Notes: generated from the sequence alone by a model not told the origin. Shown: positions 21,029 through 33,450, counted from the stretch's first letter. The stretch is 64,000 bases of DNA from Thiococcus pfennigii (GCF_016583835.1 NZ_NRRW01000005.1:52429-116428); one strand, 5' to 3'. Numbers and translations: made by a program.

Positions 21029-21617
21029 CGCCGTCCCCGCCGGCGCGGATCTCGACCGGGGTCCCGGCGGCGACGCGCGGGAACAGGTCGAGCAGGTCGG
21101 CATTGCGCATCCGGATGCAGCCGTGCGAGCGCGCCACGCCCATCGGCTCGCTGTCCGGGCAGCCATGGATATAGATGAAGCGGCGCAGCGTATCGCACGC
21201 CCCGCCGCGGTTGCGCCCCGGCTCCAGACCGGTCAGCCAGAGGATCCGGGTCAGGATCCAATCGCGCTCCGGGAAGCGCGCGGCGAGTTCCGGGCCATAG
21301 ACCTCGCCGGTCGGGCGGCGGCCGCGAAAGACCGCGCCGACCGGGCAGCCGGTACCGATCGCGATCCGCACCCGATGCCAGCCGCACGGCGTGCAACCGC
21401 TGCCGTTGCGCTCGCCGGGGCCGTTCGCGCCGGTCGAGACCGGATAGCAGGCGAGCGGCCGGCCGCGCTCGCGTAGCACCAACGTCTGGGTCGCGAGGTC
21501 GACATGCAGCGAGCGGCGCCGCGCGAGCGCCTCGCGCAATGGCCGCGGCAGCGCCCAGCGTTCGGCCTCGGCGGCACTCGGTGCGGTCGGATGGTTCGAG
21601 GAGGGCAGTGGGGGCAT
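21021..21617 (-). CDS. L,D-transpeptidase (YkuD/ErfK family)
   Basis: 198 residues. The catalytic signature is complete: IYIHGCPDSEPMG, then SHGCIRM, with the nucleophilic cysteine and its partner histidine. Such enzymes form 3-3 crosslinks in peptidoglycan or attach proteins to it. No signal peptide or membrane anchor is visible at the N-terminus (MPPLPSSNHPTAPSAAEAER), odd for a periplasmic enzyme, and no better upstream start exists in frame. It leads an operon with two peptide-ABC permeases, which suggests a link with murein peptide handling. Confidence 0.85.
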   Translation of the reverse strand: MPPLPSSNHPTAPSAAEAERWALPRPLREALARRRSLHVDLATQTLVLRERGRPLACYPVSTGANGPGERNGSGCTPCGWHRVRIAIGTGCPVGAVFRGRRPTGEVYGPELAARFPERDWILTRILWLTGLEPGRNRGGACDTLRRFIYIHGCPDSEPMGVARSHGCIRMRNADLLDLFPRVAAGTPVEIRAGGDGDA

Positions 21618-21820
21618 GGGCGGGTGGTCATCAATGGTCGGTTATCCGGGCGGCGCGGGCCTCTGGTCCCTGATCCGAATCCCTGGTCCCGAAGCCCTGC
21701 CTCGCGGCCTTTGGGCCTCGTACCTCGACGCCTCCCGAATGCTATCCTTTCCCGTCGATGCTTTCACGTTCGGCCTGGGATGGTCTAAGCTTGGATACGA
21801 TTTCGCAGGGAGAGCTTTCT

Positions 21821-22474
21821 ATGATCGTTGCGAACCCCGCCTCGGCCCAGTCCCCCACTCGACCGGGGTTGGCCCGCCACCTGACCGGCGTCGGTGAATG
21901 GTTACGCATCGGCGAGGCCGCCATCCTGGCTGCCGACGCCCGAGACGAATGGATCGAAGGGGAGATCATCGACAGACCGGCAATCGGCCCCGCGCATGCC
22001 GGCGAGGCCCACCGCTCGACCGCTATCCCGTGCGAAGCGGTGCACGATAGGGCCGGCGGGTCCGAACGGAATTCAATCCCTCTCGGCCGCTTCTCTGCAC
22101 CCCGGCCCGACGTGGCCGTCTCGCGCCATCGGGATGACGACTATGAGCCATCGCCCCCCGCGGCGCCGGGCGTCTTGTCCCTGATCGAGGTCGCAGATAT
22201 CCAACTGGCTACGACTGCGGCAGCAAGTTTACGCCGTGCGCCCGCTATCGGATCCTGGCGGTCTGGATCGTCGACGTCCCCAGCCGACTGGACATCCACT
22301 GGGCCCCGGATGGCGCCAGATACAGGAGGATACAAGCCCCAGTTCTGGGCATCCGAGGTATCCAGCGTCCAGATCGCCACCCTCCCGCGGTCGATCCTGC
22401 ACCAGGGGCCTCTAGTGGAGATGATGACGGTGCAGGCATGTCGAGTCGCTCTCATCGGCGCCCGACCTGATTAG
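21821..22474 (+). pseudogene. Decayed Uma2-family endonuclease gene
   Basis: The ATG at 21821 follows AGGGAGAGC and begins a protein with Uma2 (DUF820, PD-(D/E)XK) features: LTGVGEWLRIGEAAILAADA, WIEGEIID, RPDVAVSRHRDDDYE and LSLIEVAD. After about position 22215 the family sequence continues only in another frame, where AVWIVDVPSRLDIHW is readable. So at least one frameshift disables the second half. Multicopy Uma2 genes are common in cyanobacteria and purple sulfur bacteria and decay often. Confidence 0.75.
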
Positions 22475-23191
22475 CCGGCCGATTCAGCGTCTCGGCTCTC
22501 CTGCCGGGAGAAACTGATGGAGCATTGGCAATGATGCCAATCCAATGAGCACAGGAAGCACATCAGACCGCGGCAGTAGGCCATCAGGCGCCACTGCTCA
22601 TCCGGCACCCTTCGCCTTTCCTCGTCGTCTTCTGGCCATGACCGGTCGGGAAGGCGATGTGCGGCAGTGGCGACTTTGCCGCTGTCTCGAGGGCACCTTG
22701 AAAAACTCAAGGTGCCCGCGCGGGGCAAGGATGCCCCGCTATGCTCATTCGCCTAAACGACTGAAAATGAAGCGAAACGATAATCGAATTCTCGCTTCTT
22801 GCCTTGAAAGGAAGGCCCGGATGGCAATGTTTCAAGGTCCCCCTAATGGATCGGCACTGCGGGACTCGATAGCCCCGAGAGGCCTCGCCTTCTTCGCGCA
22901 GCGAGCCTGGCGCCGAGGTTCGTGACCTGACTGAATGATGTGGACTCGGATCCTGACTGAATACGTGGCGAGTTGCGCAAGGACGGCGGCGTGGTCAGCC
23001 CCGGCCTGGCATCCCCGGTGGTGATATCGGGTTCGATCTGTCCGGGATAGGGCTAGTGCTGGTCTATGGCATGGCGCGGGCCGCGGTGTTAGTCCGTGCC
23101 CGACGGATTCGATATTCTGTTGTTTTCTATTTCGCCGAGTTGGGGTGAAGGTAGCTTGGGATTGAGTTGTCACTCGAAGAGGAGCATTGAG
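22475..23191. other. Accessory gap without a gene
   Basis: No frame resembles a protein. It holds two tandem hairpins (22691-22739) and an 11-base direct repeat CCTGACTGAAT (22926 and 22952). Base composition falls towards the right end, near the secreted-protein gene. The final bases carry the ribosome-binding site of the gene at 23192. Confidence 0.6.
22691..22739. repeat. Two tandem perfect hairpins
   Basis: First hairpin: 11-base arms 22691-22701 and 22707-22717 around AAAAC. Second: 8-base arms 22720-22727 and 22732-22739 around AGGA. They abut with two bases between. No T-run follows, so neither is a standard terminator. No flanking gene clearly owns them. Confidence 0.75.
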
Positions 23192-23701
23192 ATGCAAAAA
23201 GTCGGAAAAGCAATCGTGGATATGGGCATCGTCACTTCCGTCGTCTTCGCCGTTTCTTCTTTTGCCGTTACGGCCAAGGCTGTGGAATGCGACCCCGAGC
23301 CAACTGATATGTTCGTGGAGTATAGTGAAAGTATCACATGCGACATCAACCCAGAGGCAGACACGGACATCTTTCGCATCGTAGGGGGCGCGGGCGACAG
23401 GGTCCTCATTGAGGCCCTCGATGATGACCCGGATCGATTTCAGACCTCGATCTATCTCGTTGCGCCGGACGGGGCTACCGTGAAATCCGGTTATCGGAGT
23501 ATAGAGGCGACCTTGCCAGAAACCGGGACCTATACCGCGCGCGTCCACGACACGGGACATGACGACACGGGAGACTATGTGTTCACAACCTATTGTCTTT
23601 CAGGTGCTTGCTCTCCCATCCCACCTGAGGTTTGTGACCAAAACGGTGATGGGCAGTTTACTGGCAAGGATGCGATAGAATTCTGGAAGAGTTGCCGGTA
23701 A
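23192..23701 (+). CDS. Secreted protein with PPC-like domain and EF-hand motif
   Basis: 169 residues. An N-terminal signal peptide is visible (VVFAVSSFAVTAKA, likely cleaved before VECDPEP). The body resembles a pre-peptidase C-terminal (PPC) beta domain: DTDIFRIVGGAGDRVLIEAL, then GTYTARVHD and GDYVFTTYC. It ends with a single calcium-loop or dockerin-like motif DQNGDGQFTGKDA. The ATG at 23192 has GAGGAG a few bases upstream. Codon use is clearly less GC-biased than in neighbouring genes, suggesting acquisition. PPC domains usually accompany secreted peptidases, and an M6-like peptidase gene lies 0.8 kb downstream. Confidence 0.75.
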   Translation: MQKVGKAIVDMGIVTSVVFAVSSFAVTAKAVECDPEPTDMFVEYSESITCDINPEADTDIFRIVGGAGDRVLIEALDDDPDRFQTSIYLVAPDGATVKSGYRSIEATLPETGTYTARVHDTGHDDTGDYVFTTYCLSGACSPIPPEVCDQNGDGQFTGKDAIEFWKSCR

Positions 23702-24478
23702 GCGGACCGCGATTCGCAGACGGCCAGGGTCTCTCAAAAAAGGAACTGGGTGCGATGAGGGACGATTCACTCAGTGATCACCTTGGCGGCGTCGGTCGGG
23801 TTAGGCGCGCGCACGGCATTCCATGCGACAGAATGGGTTGCGCGCGCCGTAACCCGACAGGTGGCGCTGTATCTTTCACGATAGCCAATGCGCCGGTCGT
23901 TTCTGAACGATTTGGTTCGGGCCGGTTCGGTGTTGCCGATGGCGTCGTTGTTCAGAGTGCGTGTTTGTCACGATTTCGGATCGTTCCGTGCGGGGGCGGC
24001 GTCTGTGCCTGGATCCCGCCGGCGACTCTGCGTCGGCCGGCCGATGCGTGGAGACCCTGTCGGCCCTCGACCGGGATGGCGCGGAGTGGCTGACCGACGA
24101 AGATCGGGAATGGGACTACAGGAATGTCGGCGGTTCTCCGGCGGCGGGCTCGGGTCGATTCAAGGACTATTTCGGGGGACGCGGGCGCTGCCTGGTCGGC
24201 TGATCCGCCTTGCGCAGAGGCGATCGCGGCCGCGGAGGCCCGTGCCCTGTTGCGAACCCCACAGATCCCGGGGGCGTTGAGCGGTGCATCCGCATCGCTG
24301 CATCCGGCACGGGGCGTAGGCAGGGGCCGTTCTCCATGCGGCGACAACCTCGCTGCCCTGATCTGCGAGGTGCCGCGCCGACGCGGGTCGGGGTATGCAG
24401 GCGCGTTGGGATGCCGCGGGGATGGGTGCGTGGGGCCGTTTGTTCGTCATCGTTTTCACTTCACTGATGGGAAGCGTT
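23702..24478. other. Gap between secreted-protein and protease genes
   Basis: Apart from the palindrome at 23795-23858 I see no gene with family features or good initiation signals here. Open frames exist on both strands in the GC-rich right half but overlap each other without codon structure. The last part may be the 5' end of the protease gene if one of its upstream starts is used. Confidence 0.5.
23795..23858. repeat. REP-like palindrome, single long unit
   Basis: A 64-base inverted repeat with ends GTCGGGTTA and TAACCCGAC and GCGCGCGCA inner arms (one bulged base). It is the long hairpin type of the composite family seen at 11563-12030, here solitary. Confidence 0.85.
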
Positions 24479-27157
24479 ATGTCGCAGAGAAACAACATTC
24501 GACTGGGCGGTCGCCTTGTCTTTCGACCGGCCGACTCAGTGGCGCGACGCCGGTATCCGGCCATCGCTGAAAGAAAACTGAGCGATGGGCCAACCCTGCC
24601 GTTTCGTGACAACGAGGACCCTTACCTACCGCATCTCCAGCCTGACCTCGACGACCCTGCGCCCGCACTGCAGGTCTCCAGGCGGCGCATGGAGATGCTC
24701 GCGCGCCTGCCCCGGCCCAAGCTCATGCCCAAGGGTGGCGGCTCGGGGGGCGGCGGGCCGACCTGCGTGCCGCAGTGGAACTCGGTCGCGCTGTTCTTCA
24801 ACTTCTCCGGCGGGACCTCGCCAGCCGGTTATGCCAACACGTCGGTCGCTGCGGCCAAGGCCTTTCTCGACGAGGGTGCCGACCCCTGCTCGCCCGGTAT
24901 CAGCGAATCGCTGTGCTGCTACTGGTCGGCGCTGAGCTATGGCAGGCTCGCCTTCGGGCTCGATACGCCGCGGGCCGCCAATGGCGATCCGCTGATCCCT
25001 TCCGTCACGGTGCCGTCGGGCGGGGCGTTAGATTGGGGTGCGCTGATCCAAAAGTGCATCGAGGCCAACCCGGAGGCCGTGTGGAGGGCTGCTGGCCAAC
25101 TGACCGAAGGCGGCAAGCGCTGGATCCCGTCGGTCGCGCTGATCCAGAACTACGACGTCGGCGCGAGCGCCGGCTTCTGGGGTTTCGAGATGAGCACCGG
25201 CGGCCACACCTACCTGATCGGCGACATCACCCACATCCGCTTCGGTCTGGACAAGTGGGTGCCGTCCGATGCGCCGAGCAAGGTGGGCCGCAGCTGGTGG
25301 GGTACGCTCAACCATGAGTACGCGCACAATTTCCTCGAGTTCGGCGACCTCTACGGGCCGCAAGGCTGCACCGGCTACTGGGATCTGCTCGGCGACAACT
25401 CCCCTCCGGGGCGCATGTCCGAGGTCAGCTCGCCGATCAAGCAGCGCGTCGGCTGGTTGGAGTACGTGCAGGTCATCCAGGGTCCGACCTTCGTCGCCCA
25501 GCCGATGAAGCTGCGTCCATACACGACCACCGGCGAGGCGATCAAGGTCATCCCGGACCCCGTCAACACCCCGCACGAGTACTTCGTGCTCGAATTCCGC
25601 AAGAGCACCGGCGACGAGGTCTGGCGCCCCGACGGGGCCCTGGCGGACGCCGGCCTGTTCATCATCCACATCAACGAGCGACTCGGCATCCCCAGCACCT
25701 GGCTGCTGCGGGAGGCGCCCTATTTCGACCCCGAATTCGCCGACTATTCGCACCGCGGGGCCACGGACTGGAGCGGCCATGACGACCTCGCCCACAAGGT
25801 GTTCCCCTACGGCATCAACAATTCGTTCACGCCTCAGACCAAGCCCAACAGCAACCTCTACGGCGGCCGGCGCTCGGGCGTGTGGATCACCAACATTGCG
25901 GTCCAGGGCGACGAGGTCCGTTTCACGCTGGAGCTCAAGGGCCTGCAGTCGACGGTCGCCTGGAACGTGAGCGCGGCCGACCGGGCCCTCGCCGGGCGCT
26001 TTACCACCGCCGCCACGAGCGAGGGCGAGGAATTGTTCATCCGCAACGACGACCATGCCGCGCTGCTCGTTCATCGCCAGGCGCAGTGGCTGGTTGCGCG
26101 GACGCACGACGACTGGATCGGTGGCTGGAACCTGGGTCCCGGGGACCGGGAGCTGGTCGGTGACTTCGACGGTGACGGCCGCGACGAGATCTACATCCGC
26201 AGCGACGACTACGCCGGCATCATCGCGTGGCAGACCAGCCATTTCCGCACCGTCACCGTCCAGCACGACTGGATCGACCAGTGGAATCTCGGCAAGGACA
26301 ACTGGGAGCGGGTCGGCGATTTCGACGGTGATGGCGCTGCCGAGGTCTATATTCGCAGCCCCGAGTGGGCCGGGATCATCAAGCTCGTCGCCGGGCAGTT
26401 GCGGCTGCTCTCGATCCAGCACGACTGGATCGACCAGTGGAATCTCGGCAAGGACAACGAGGAATTCGTCGGCGCCTTCCGCAGTGCGGGCGTCGATGAG
26501 ATCGCGATCCGCAGCCCGGAGTGGCTGGGCCTGTTGCGCTACGATGGCGCCGGCCGGTGCCTGCGCCTGGTCAGGATCCAGCACGACTGGGTGGACGGCT
26601 GGAACCTGGGCAAGGTCGATCAGCACCATGTCGGCGACTTCGACGGCGACGGCCTGGATGAGATCTACATCCGCAGCCCGGAGTGGGCGGGGGTGCTCAA
26701 ATGGGTTGGCGGCCGGTTCCGGGTGCTGTGGATGACGCAGAATGCCATCCCCCACGAGGAGGGCGATCCGGCTTACGCCCAGGCCCTGACCAAGGATGAC
26801 CGCAGCTATGTCGGGCGCTTCCGGACCGACCGCGACGGGATCTTGCATCGGCACAAGGACGGCGTCGCCGTGCTCCTGTGGTCCGATGGGCAGATGAAGG
26901 TCGCGCAGCGCCTCGACAGCCGCTTCGACGATCGCTGGAACCTCGGCGCCGACGACAAGTTTGTGCTCGGCGACTTCCATCGCGTCGGCACCGATATCGT
27001 CGACACCGGCCTGCACTACATCGTCGACGGCATCACCGACGTGTTCATCCACAACGGCTGGGGTACGGGGATGATCGGTGTCAACCCGTTGCCCGACCGT
27101 GCGGCGCAATTCGGGCTCACGTGGATCCAGCAGGGCAAGCTGTTGGCCGACGATTGA
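24479..27157 (+). CDS. M6-like zinc metalloprotease with FG-GAP-like repeats
   Basis: 892 residues from the ATG at 24479. The peptidase half carries the zinc motif NHEYAHNFLEFGD (HEYAH at residues 279-283) with the downstream glycine-aspartate of immune-inhibitor-A-type M6 peptidases. From about residue 495, at least five ~52-residue repeats follow, each with an NLG..D..(V)GDFDGDG-like segment and an IYIRSPEWAG-like strand. Their DFDGDG motifs are typical calcium-binding FG-GAP/VCBS elements. Earlier in-frame starts at 24395 and 24422 would add a hydrophobic stretch (GRLFVIVFTSLMGSV) that could act as an export signal, so the true start is open. The protein is probably extracellular. Confidence 0.85.
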   Translation: MSQRNNIRLGGRLVFRPADSVARRRYPAIAERKLSDGPTLPFRDNEDPYLPHLQPDLDDPAPALQVSRRRMEMLARLPRPKLMPKGGGSGGGGPTCVPQWNSVALFFNFSGGTSPAGYANTSVAAAKAFLDEGADPCSPGISESLCCYWSALSYGRLAFGLDTPRAANGDPLIPSVTVPSGGALDWGALIQKCIEANPEAVWRAAGQLTEGGKRWIPSVALIQNYDVGASAGFWGFEMSTGGHTYLIGDITHIRFGLDKWVPSDAPSKVGRSWWGTLNHEYAHNFLEFGDLYGPQGCTGYWDLLGDNSPPGRMSEVSSPIKQRVGWLEYVQVIQGPTFVAQPMKLRPYTTTGEAIKVIPDPVNTPHEYFVLEFRKSTGDEVWRPDGALADAGLFIIHINERLGIPSTWLLREAPYFDPEFADYSHRGATDWSGHDDLAHKVFPYGINNSFTPQTKPNSNLYGGRRSGVWITNIAVQGDEVRFTLELKGLQSTVAWNVSAADRALAGRFTTAATSEGEELFIRNDDHAALLVHRQAQWLVARTHDDWIGGWNLGPGDRELVGDFDGDGRDEIYIRSDDYAGIIAWQTSHFRTVTVQHDWIDQWNLGKDNWERVGDFDGDGAAEVYIRSPEWAGIIKLVAGQLRLLSIQHDWIDQWNLGKDNEEFVGAFRSAGVDEIAIRSPEWLGLLRYDGAGRCLRLVRIQHDWVDGWNLGKVDQHHVGDFDGDGLDEIYIRSPEWAGVLKWVGGRFRVLWMTQNAIPHEEGDPAYAQALTKDDRSYVGRFRTDRDGILHRHKDGVAVLLWSDGQMKVAQRLDSRFDDRWNLGADDKFVLGDFHRVGTDIVDTGLHYIVDGITDVFIHNGWGTGMIGVNPLPDRAAQFGLTWIQQGKLLADD

Positions 27158-27484
27158 ACCTAGAAGCGGCAGTTGGACGGTGCCCGAGGTGCGCCGCGCG
27201 GGGTGTCCGACAAGGCCCAAGGAGGCGTTGCCGGGATCACCCACTGTTGACCGAGCGGGGAGCGGCGGCGCTCTATCCGGCCGCGGAAATGCGACGACGC
27301 GAGCACGGCCCCCGCTTTTCGCGCGACAGCTGAACGGCGCCGTCAGCTTCCAGCAGCTTACAGCCGCCTGCCGCCGGCGCCGACCGGTCGACGCCCCAAT
27401 CCGCGCTTCATGGAGCGGTGGAGCCTGCGGCCAAACGGCGCCGAATCGCCCGCGAGATCCCACACGGGGTCGGGTAGGCCGGCT

Positions 27485-27540
27485 GTCGGGTTGGCCCCGC
27501 GGGGCGTCACCCGACAGCCGGCAACGCGGCGCCCACCGAG
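27485..27540. repeat. REP-like short hairpin plus spacer (partial composite unit)
   Basis: Short 31-base palindrome (27485-27515, ends GTCGGGTTG and CACCCGAC) followed by the same spacer (GCCGGCAACGCGGCGCCCAC) that links short and long hairpins in the tandem array at 11.6-12.0 kb. The long hairpin is missing. The remaining gap from 27158 to the tRNA holds no gene. Confidence 0.85.
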
Positions 27541-27568
27541 GGTGACGTGGTCAAGTGAACGGATTTTT

Positions 27569-27644
27569 TGGAGCTGGCGGACGGATTCGAACCGACGACC
27601 TGCTGATTACAAATCAGCTGCTCTGCCAACTGAGCTACGCCAGC
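27569..27644 (-). tRNA. tRNA-Thr (anticodon TGT)
   Basis: 76 bases including an encoded CCA. The acceptor stem GCTGGCG/CGCCAGC, D stem GCTC/GAGC and anticodon stem GCTGA/TCAGC pair perfectly. The loop TTTGTAA gives anticodon TGT, reading ACA-type threonine codons. The T loop is TTCGAAT. The second pair of the T stem is a T-T mismatch (GTCGG against CCGTC), which is unusual but tolerated. It stands alone, downstream of folE2. Confidence 0.93.
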
Positions 27645-27794
27645 TTGCGAGGTGTGCACCGGGCGAAGTCGCCGGTGCGCAGGTGGGGCGGCCGCGTGTC
27701 GGACCGCGGCGGCAATATCGGTGAAAGCTGGGGACCTGTCAAGGCGAGGTCTCGCGCCAGCGTACGGCGATGCGGCCGAGCAGGCGGGTTCGGG

Positions 27795-28631
27795 CTAGGC
27801 GTTCGGACCTGTGGTCTCGGCCTCCTTGTCGCGCTCGATCAGGGCGTAGGCCGAGTGGTTGTGGATGGACTCGAAGTTCTCCGCTTCGACGACATAGGCG
27901 CCGACGCGTTCGTCGGCGTTGAGCCGGGCGGCGACGTCGCGGACCATGTCCTCGACGAACTTCGGGTTGTCGTAGGCCCGTTCGGTGACGAATTTCTCGT
28001 CCGGCCGTTTGAGGAGGCCGAAGATCTCGCAGGACGCCTCGCGCTCGACCAACTCGATGATCTCCTCGACCCAGATGAAGCCGCGGTTGCGGACCTGGAC
28101 CGTGACGTGCGAGCGCTGATTGTGGGCGCCATAGGCCGAGATCTCCTTCGAGCAGGGGCACAGGCTGGTGACCGGCACGACGACCTTGATGTGCATCTCC
28201 GGCGCGCCGTCGCGGATCTCGCCGATGAAGGTCACCTCGTAGTCGAGGAGGCTGCGCACCCCGCTGACCGGCGCCCGCTTGGCGATGAAGTAGGGGAATC
28301 GCATCTCGATGTGGCCGGCCTCGGACTCCAGGCGCTCGGCCATCTCCGCGAGCATCTCCTTGAAGGAGGCGACGCTGATCTCCTCCTCGTGGCCGTTGAG
28401 GATCTGCACGAAGCGCGACATGTGCGTGCCCTTGAAGTTGTGCGGCAGGTACACGTACATGTTGAAGGTGGCGATCGTGTGCTGCTCGCCGTTGGTGCGG
28501 TCGCGCACGCGCACCGGATGGCGGATGTCCTTGATGCCGACCTTGTCGATCGCGATTCGACGGCTGTCGCGGCTCGACTGGACGTCGGCGATGGGGGCGG
28601 TGATCGGCGTGCTCTTGCGCGCTGCTTCCAC
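27795..28631 (-). CDS. folE2: GTP cyclohydrolase FolE2 (type IB)
   Basis: 278-residue GTP cyclohydrolase IB, making dihydroneopterin triphosphate for folate and for queuosine-type modified bases. The conserved cysteine in [12 protein letters not shown] and the GAHNQRSHV segment are present. The GTG at 28631 is preferred: GAGGA lies 9 bases upstream and the family sequence begins soon after; a longer frame upstream has no family features. Type IB enzymes can use metals other than zinc and often substitute for FolE in zinc shortage. A type IA gene, folE, lies 18 kb away. Confidence 0.92.
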   Translation of the reverse strand: MEAARKSTPITAPIADVQSSRDSRRIAIDKVGIKDIRHPVRVRDRTNGEQHTIATFNMYVYLPHNFKGTHMSRFVQILNGHEEEISVASFKEMLAEMAERLESEAGHIEMRFPYFIAKRAPVSGVRSLLDYEVTFIGEIRDGAPEMHIKVVVPVTSLCPCSKEISAYGAHNQRSHVTVQVRNRGFIWVEEIIELVEREASCEIFGLLKRPDEKFVTERAYDNPKFVEDMVRDVAARLNADERVGAYVVEAENFESIHNHSAYALIERDKEAETTGPNA

Positions 28632-28820
28632 GGGCTCGATTCCTCGACGAAAGATGGTGGGGGCCGGCGAGACCGGCGCCCCGTAGCGGGCATTGACGGA
28701 GCCCTGCGAAGCTGACGAAAACGTCCGGCCGCACCTTGGCGGCATCGCGGCGGATCGCTCTTCACCGGCGGAAATGGGGGCCGGTGCGGCCAACCCAAGG
28801 CCGCCAGGGGCGAGGCGGGG

Positions 28821-31962
<3,142 letters not shown>

Positions 31963-32128
31963 GCCACCCGGCTCGCGCCGATGCATCGGTCGGATGGGCC
32001 AGCGAAGGGGCCGGCTTACCGTGAAACATGGCACCGCGTGTCGCCTTGCGGCGCGCGCAACCCGTGCCTGCCCCTAGCAGGCCGTGCCGGCGCACTCGAC
32101 CCGACGCGGCTCACGGGCCATCGGTGTA

Positions 32129-32193
32129 GGTGCGGCTTCAGCTGCATGAAGGCCGCCGCCCTGGCGGATTGTGTTTGCGGCTGAAGCCGCACC
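32129..32193. repeat. Inverted repeat with perfect 14-base arms
   Basis: Arms GGTGCGGCTTCAGC (32129-32142) and GCTGAAGCCGCACC (32180-32193) flank a 37-base loop. It lies in the 400-base gap after parE, which also holds decayed pieces of the composite REP-like family (about 32036-32104 and 32231-32360, with CGGCGCGCGCAA and CAACCCGACGG segments) and no gene. Confidence 0.8.
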
Positions 32194-32363
32194 GACAGCG
32201 CACGTCACCGCCGATCGGTCTGCGCTGGAGGCCCATCGGGTGACCGCGGAACATCCCGTTTCAGCTTTGGGGGTGCGGCCACGCCTGCATGCCCGTTGGG
32301 CGCGCCGGCACGGCGGTTCCGGAGAAACAATGGCTTGGCGCGTGCGGCAACCCGACGGGCGGC

Positions 32364-32687
32364 TCAACGCTCGAAGCGCGGCGGGACCCGGCTGCGCGTC
32401 GTCACCTTGCGATGGATCGCCGCCTTCGCGAGGAGCATGGCGCTGATCGGGGCGGTCATGAACAGAAAGAGCGCGATCAGCGCCTCGTGCAGGCTGAGGC
32501 CGGCCGAGCGTGCGCTGAAGTAGATGACCGAGGCGATGAGCACGCCGCCGATGCCGAGCGTCGTCGCCTTGGTCGGACCGTGCAGGCGGGTGAAGAAGTC
32601 CGGCAGGCGGGCGAGCCCGATCGAGCCGACCAGCGCGAAGCTGGCCCCGACCAAGAGGAAGAAGGAGACGATGAGCTCGATCAGCAT
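32364..32687 (-). CDS. mrpG: Na+/H+ antiporter subunit G
   Basis: 107-residue MrpG/PhaG-type subunit, last gene of the Mrp operon. Three membrane segments are visible, with the family region FALVGSIGLARLPDFFTRLH followed by KATTLG. The ATG at 32687 lies 8 bases after the mrpF stop. Mrp complexes exchange cytoplasmic Na+ (or K+) for protons and need all subunits. Confidence 0.92.
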   Translation of the reverse strand: MLIELIVSFFLLVGASFALVGSIGLARLPDFFTRLHGPTKATTLGIGGVLIASVIYFSARSAGLSLHEALIALFLFMTAPISAMLLAKAAIHRKVTTRSRVPPRFER

Positions 32688-32695
32688 GGTCGCAC

Positions 32696-32968
32696 CTATT
32701 CGATCAGGTCGCCGCGCAACTGGTACTTGCAGAAGGCCGCGGTGCCGATGAAGCCGATCAAGGCCAGCACCAGGGCCGATTCGAAGTAGACCGTCGTGTC
32801 GAAGTGGATGCCGAGGACGACGAGCAGCGCGATCGTGTTGATGAAGAGGGTGTCGAGCGCCAGGACCCGGTCGGTGTCGTCCGGCCCGATGGCGAGCCGC
32901 CACAGGTTGAGCAGGATCGCGACCGCGAGCATCGCGAGCGCGGCGTAGATCGAGAGCGATAGGATCAT
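32696..32968 (-). CDS. mrpF: Na+/H+ antiporter subunit F
   Basis: 90 residues with three membrane segments. RLAIGPDDTDRVLALDTLF is the conserved family motif. The ATG at 32968 overlaps the stop of mrpE by 4 bases; the longer frame upstream is mrpE sequence out of phase. Confidence 0.92.
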   Translation of the reverse strand: MILSLSIYAALAMLAVAILLNLWRLAIGPDDTDRVLALDTLFINTIALLVVLGIHFDTTVYFESALVLALIGFIGTAAFCKYQLRGDLIE

Positions 32969-33450
32969 CCGAGGATCTCCTTCAGCGGGGCCTCGTAGCG
33001 TGCCTTGATCTCGGCGCACACGGCGACCGGATCGGCCGTGTCGAGCGCGTGCACGAGCAGGGTGGCGCGGTCGGCGGCGATGTCGGCCGAGAGGGTACCG
33101 GGGGTCAGGGAGACGACGCTCGCGAGGAGCGTGATCGCGAAGTCATCGGTCAGCTCGAGCGGGACCTCGATGAAGGTCGGTCGCAACCGCTGCGGGGCGC
33201 CGAGGACGAGGCGCGCGACCTCCAGGTTGGCGATCAGGATATCGACGAGCAAGCGGGCGACGTAGCCGACCAGCAGCCAGGGGCGGCGCAGCCGTGGGCG
33301 CTGTGGCCAGAAGGCGCTGGTCAGGTACGGGACGGCGATGCCCAGCGCGCCGCCGAGCAGGACCTGGGCCACGCTCACCTGGTTGACGAGAAAGAGCCAG
33401 AGCAGCGCGATCGTCGCCGACATCAGCGGGTGCGGCAGCCAGCGATCCAT
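32965..33450 (-). CDS. mrpE: Na+/H+ antiporter subunit E
   Basis: 161 residues: two to three N-terminal membrane segments and a cytoplasmic tail. The region LTPGTLSADIAADRATLLVH is the family signature. The ATG at 33450 overlaps the last base of mrpD. A very long open frame continues upstream only as antisense-like shadow of mrpD. Confidence 0.92.
   Translation of the reverse strand: MDRWLPHPLMSATIALLWLFLVNQVSVAQVLLGGALGIAVPYLTSAFWPQRPRLRRPWLLVGYVARLLVDILIANLEVARLVLGAPQRLRPTFIEVPLELTDDFAITLLASVVSLTPGTLSADIAADRATLLVHALDTADPVAVCAEIKARYEAPLKEILG

Noticed and set aside
25028..27463. 811-residue minus-strand frame over the M6-like protease
   Set aside because: Antisense shadow; the plus frame has HEYAH and the regular DFDGDG repeats.
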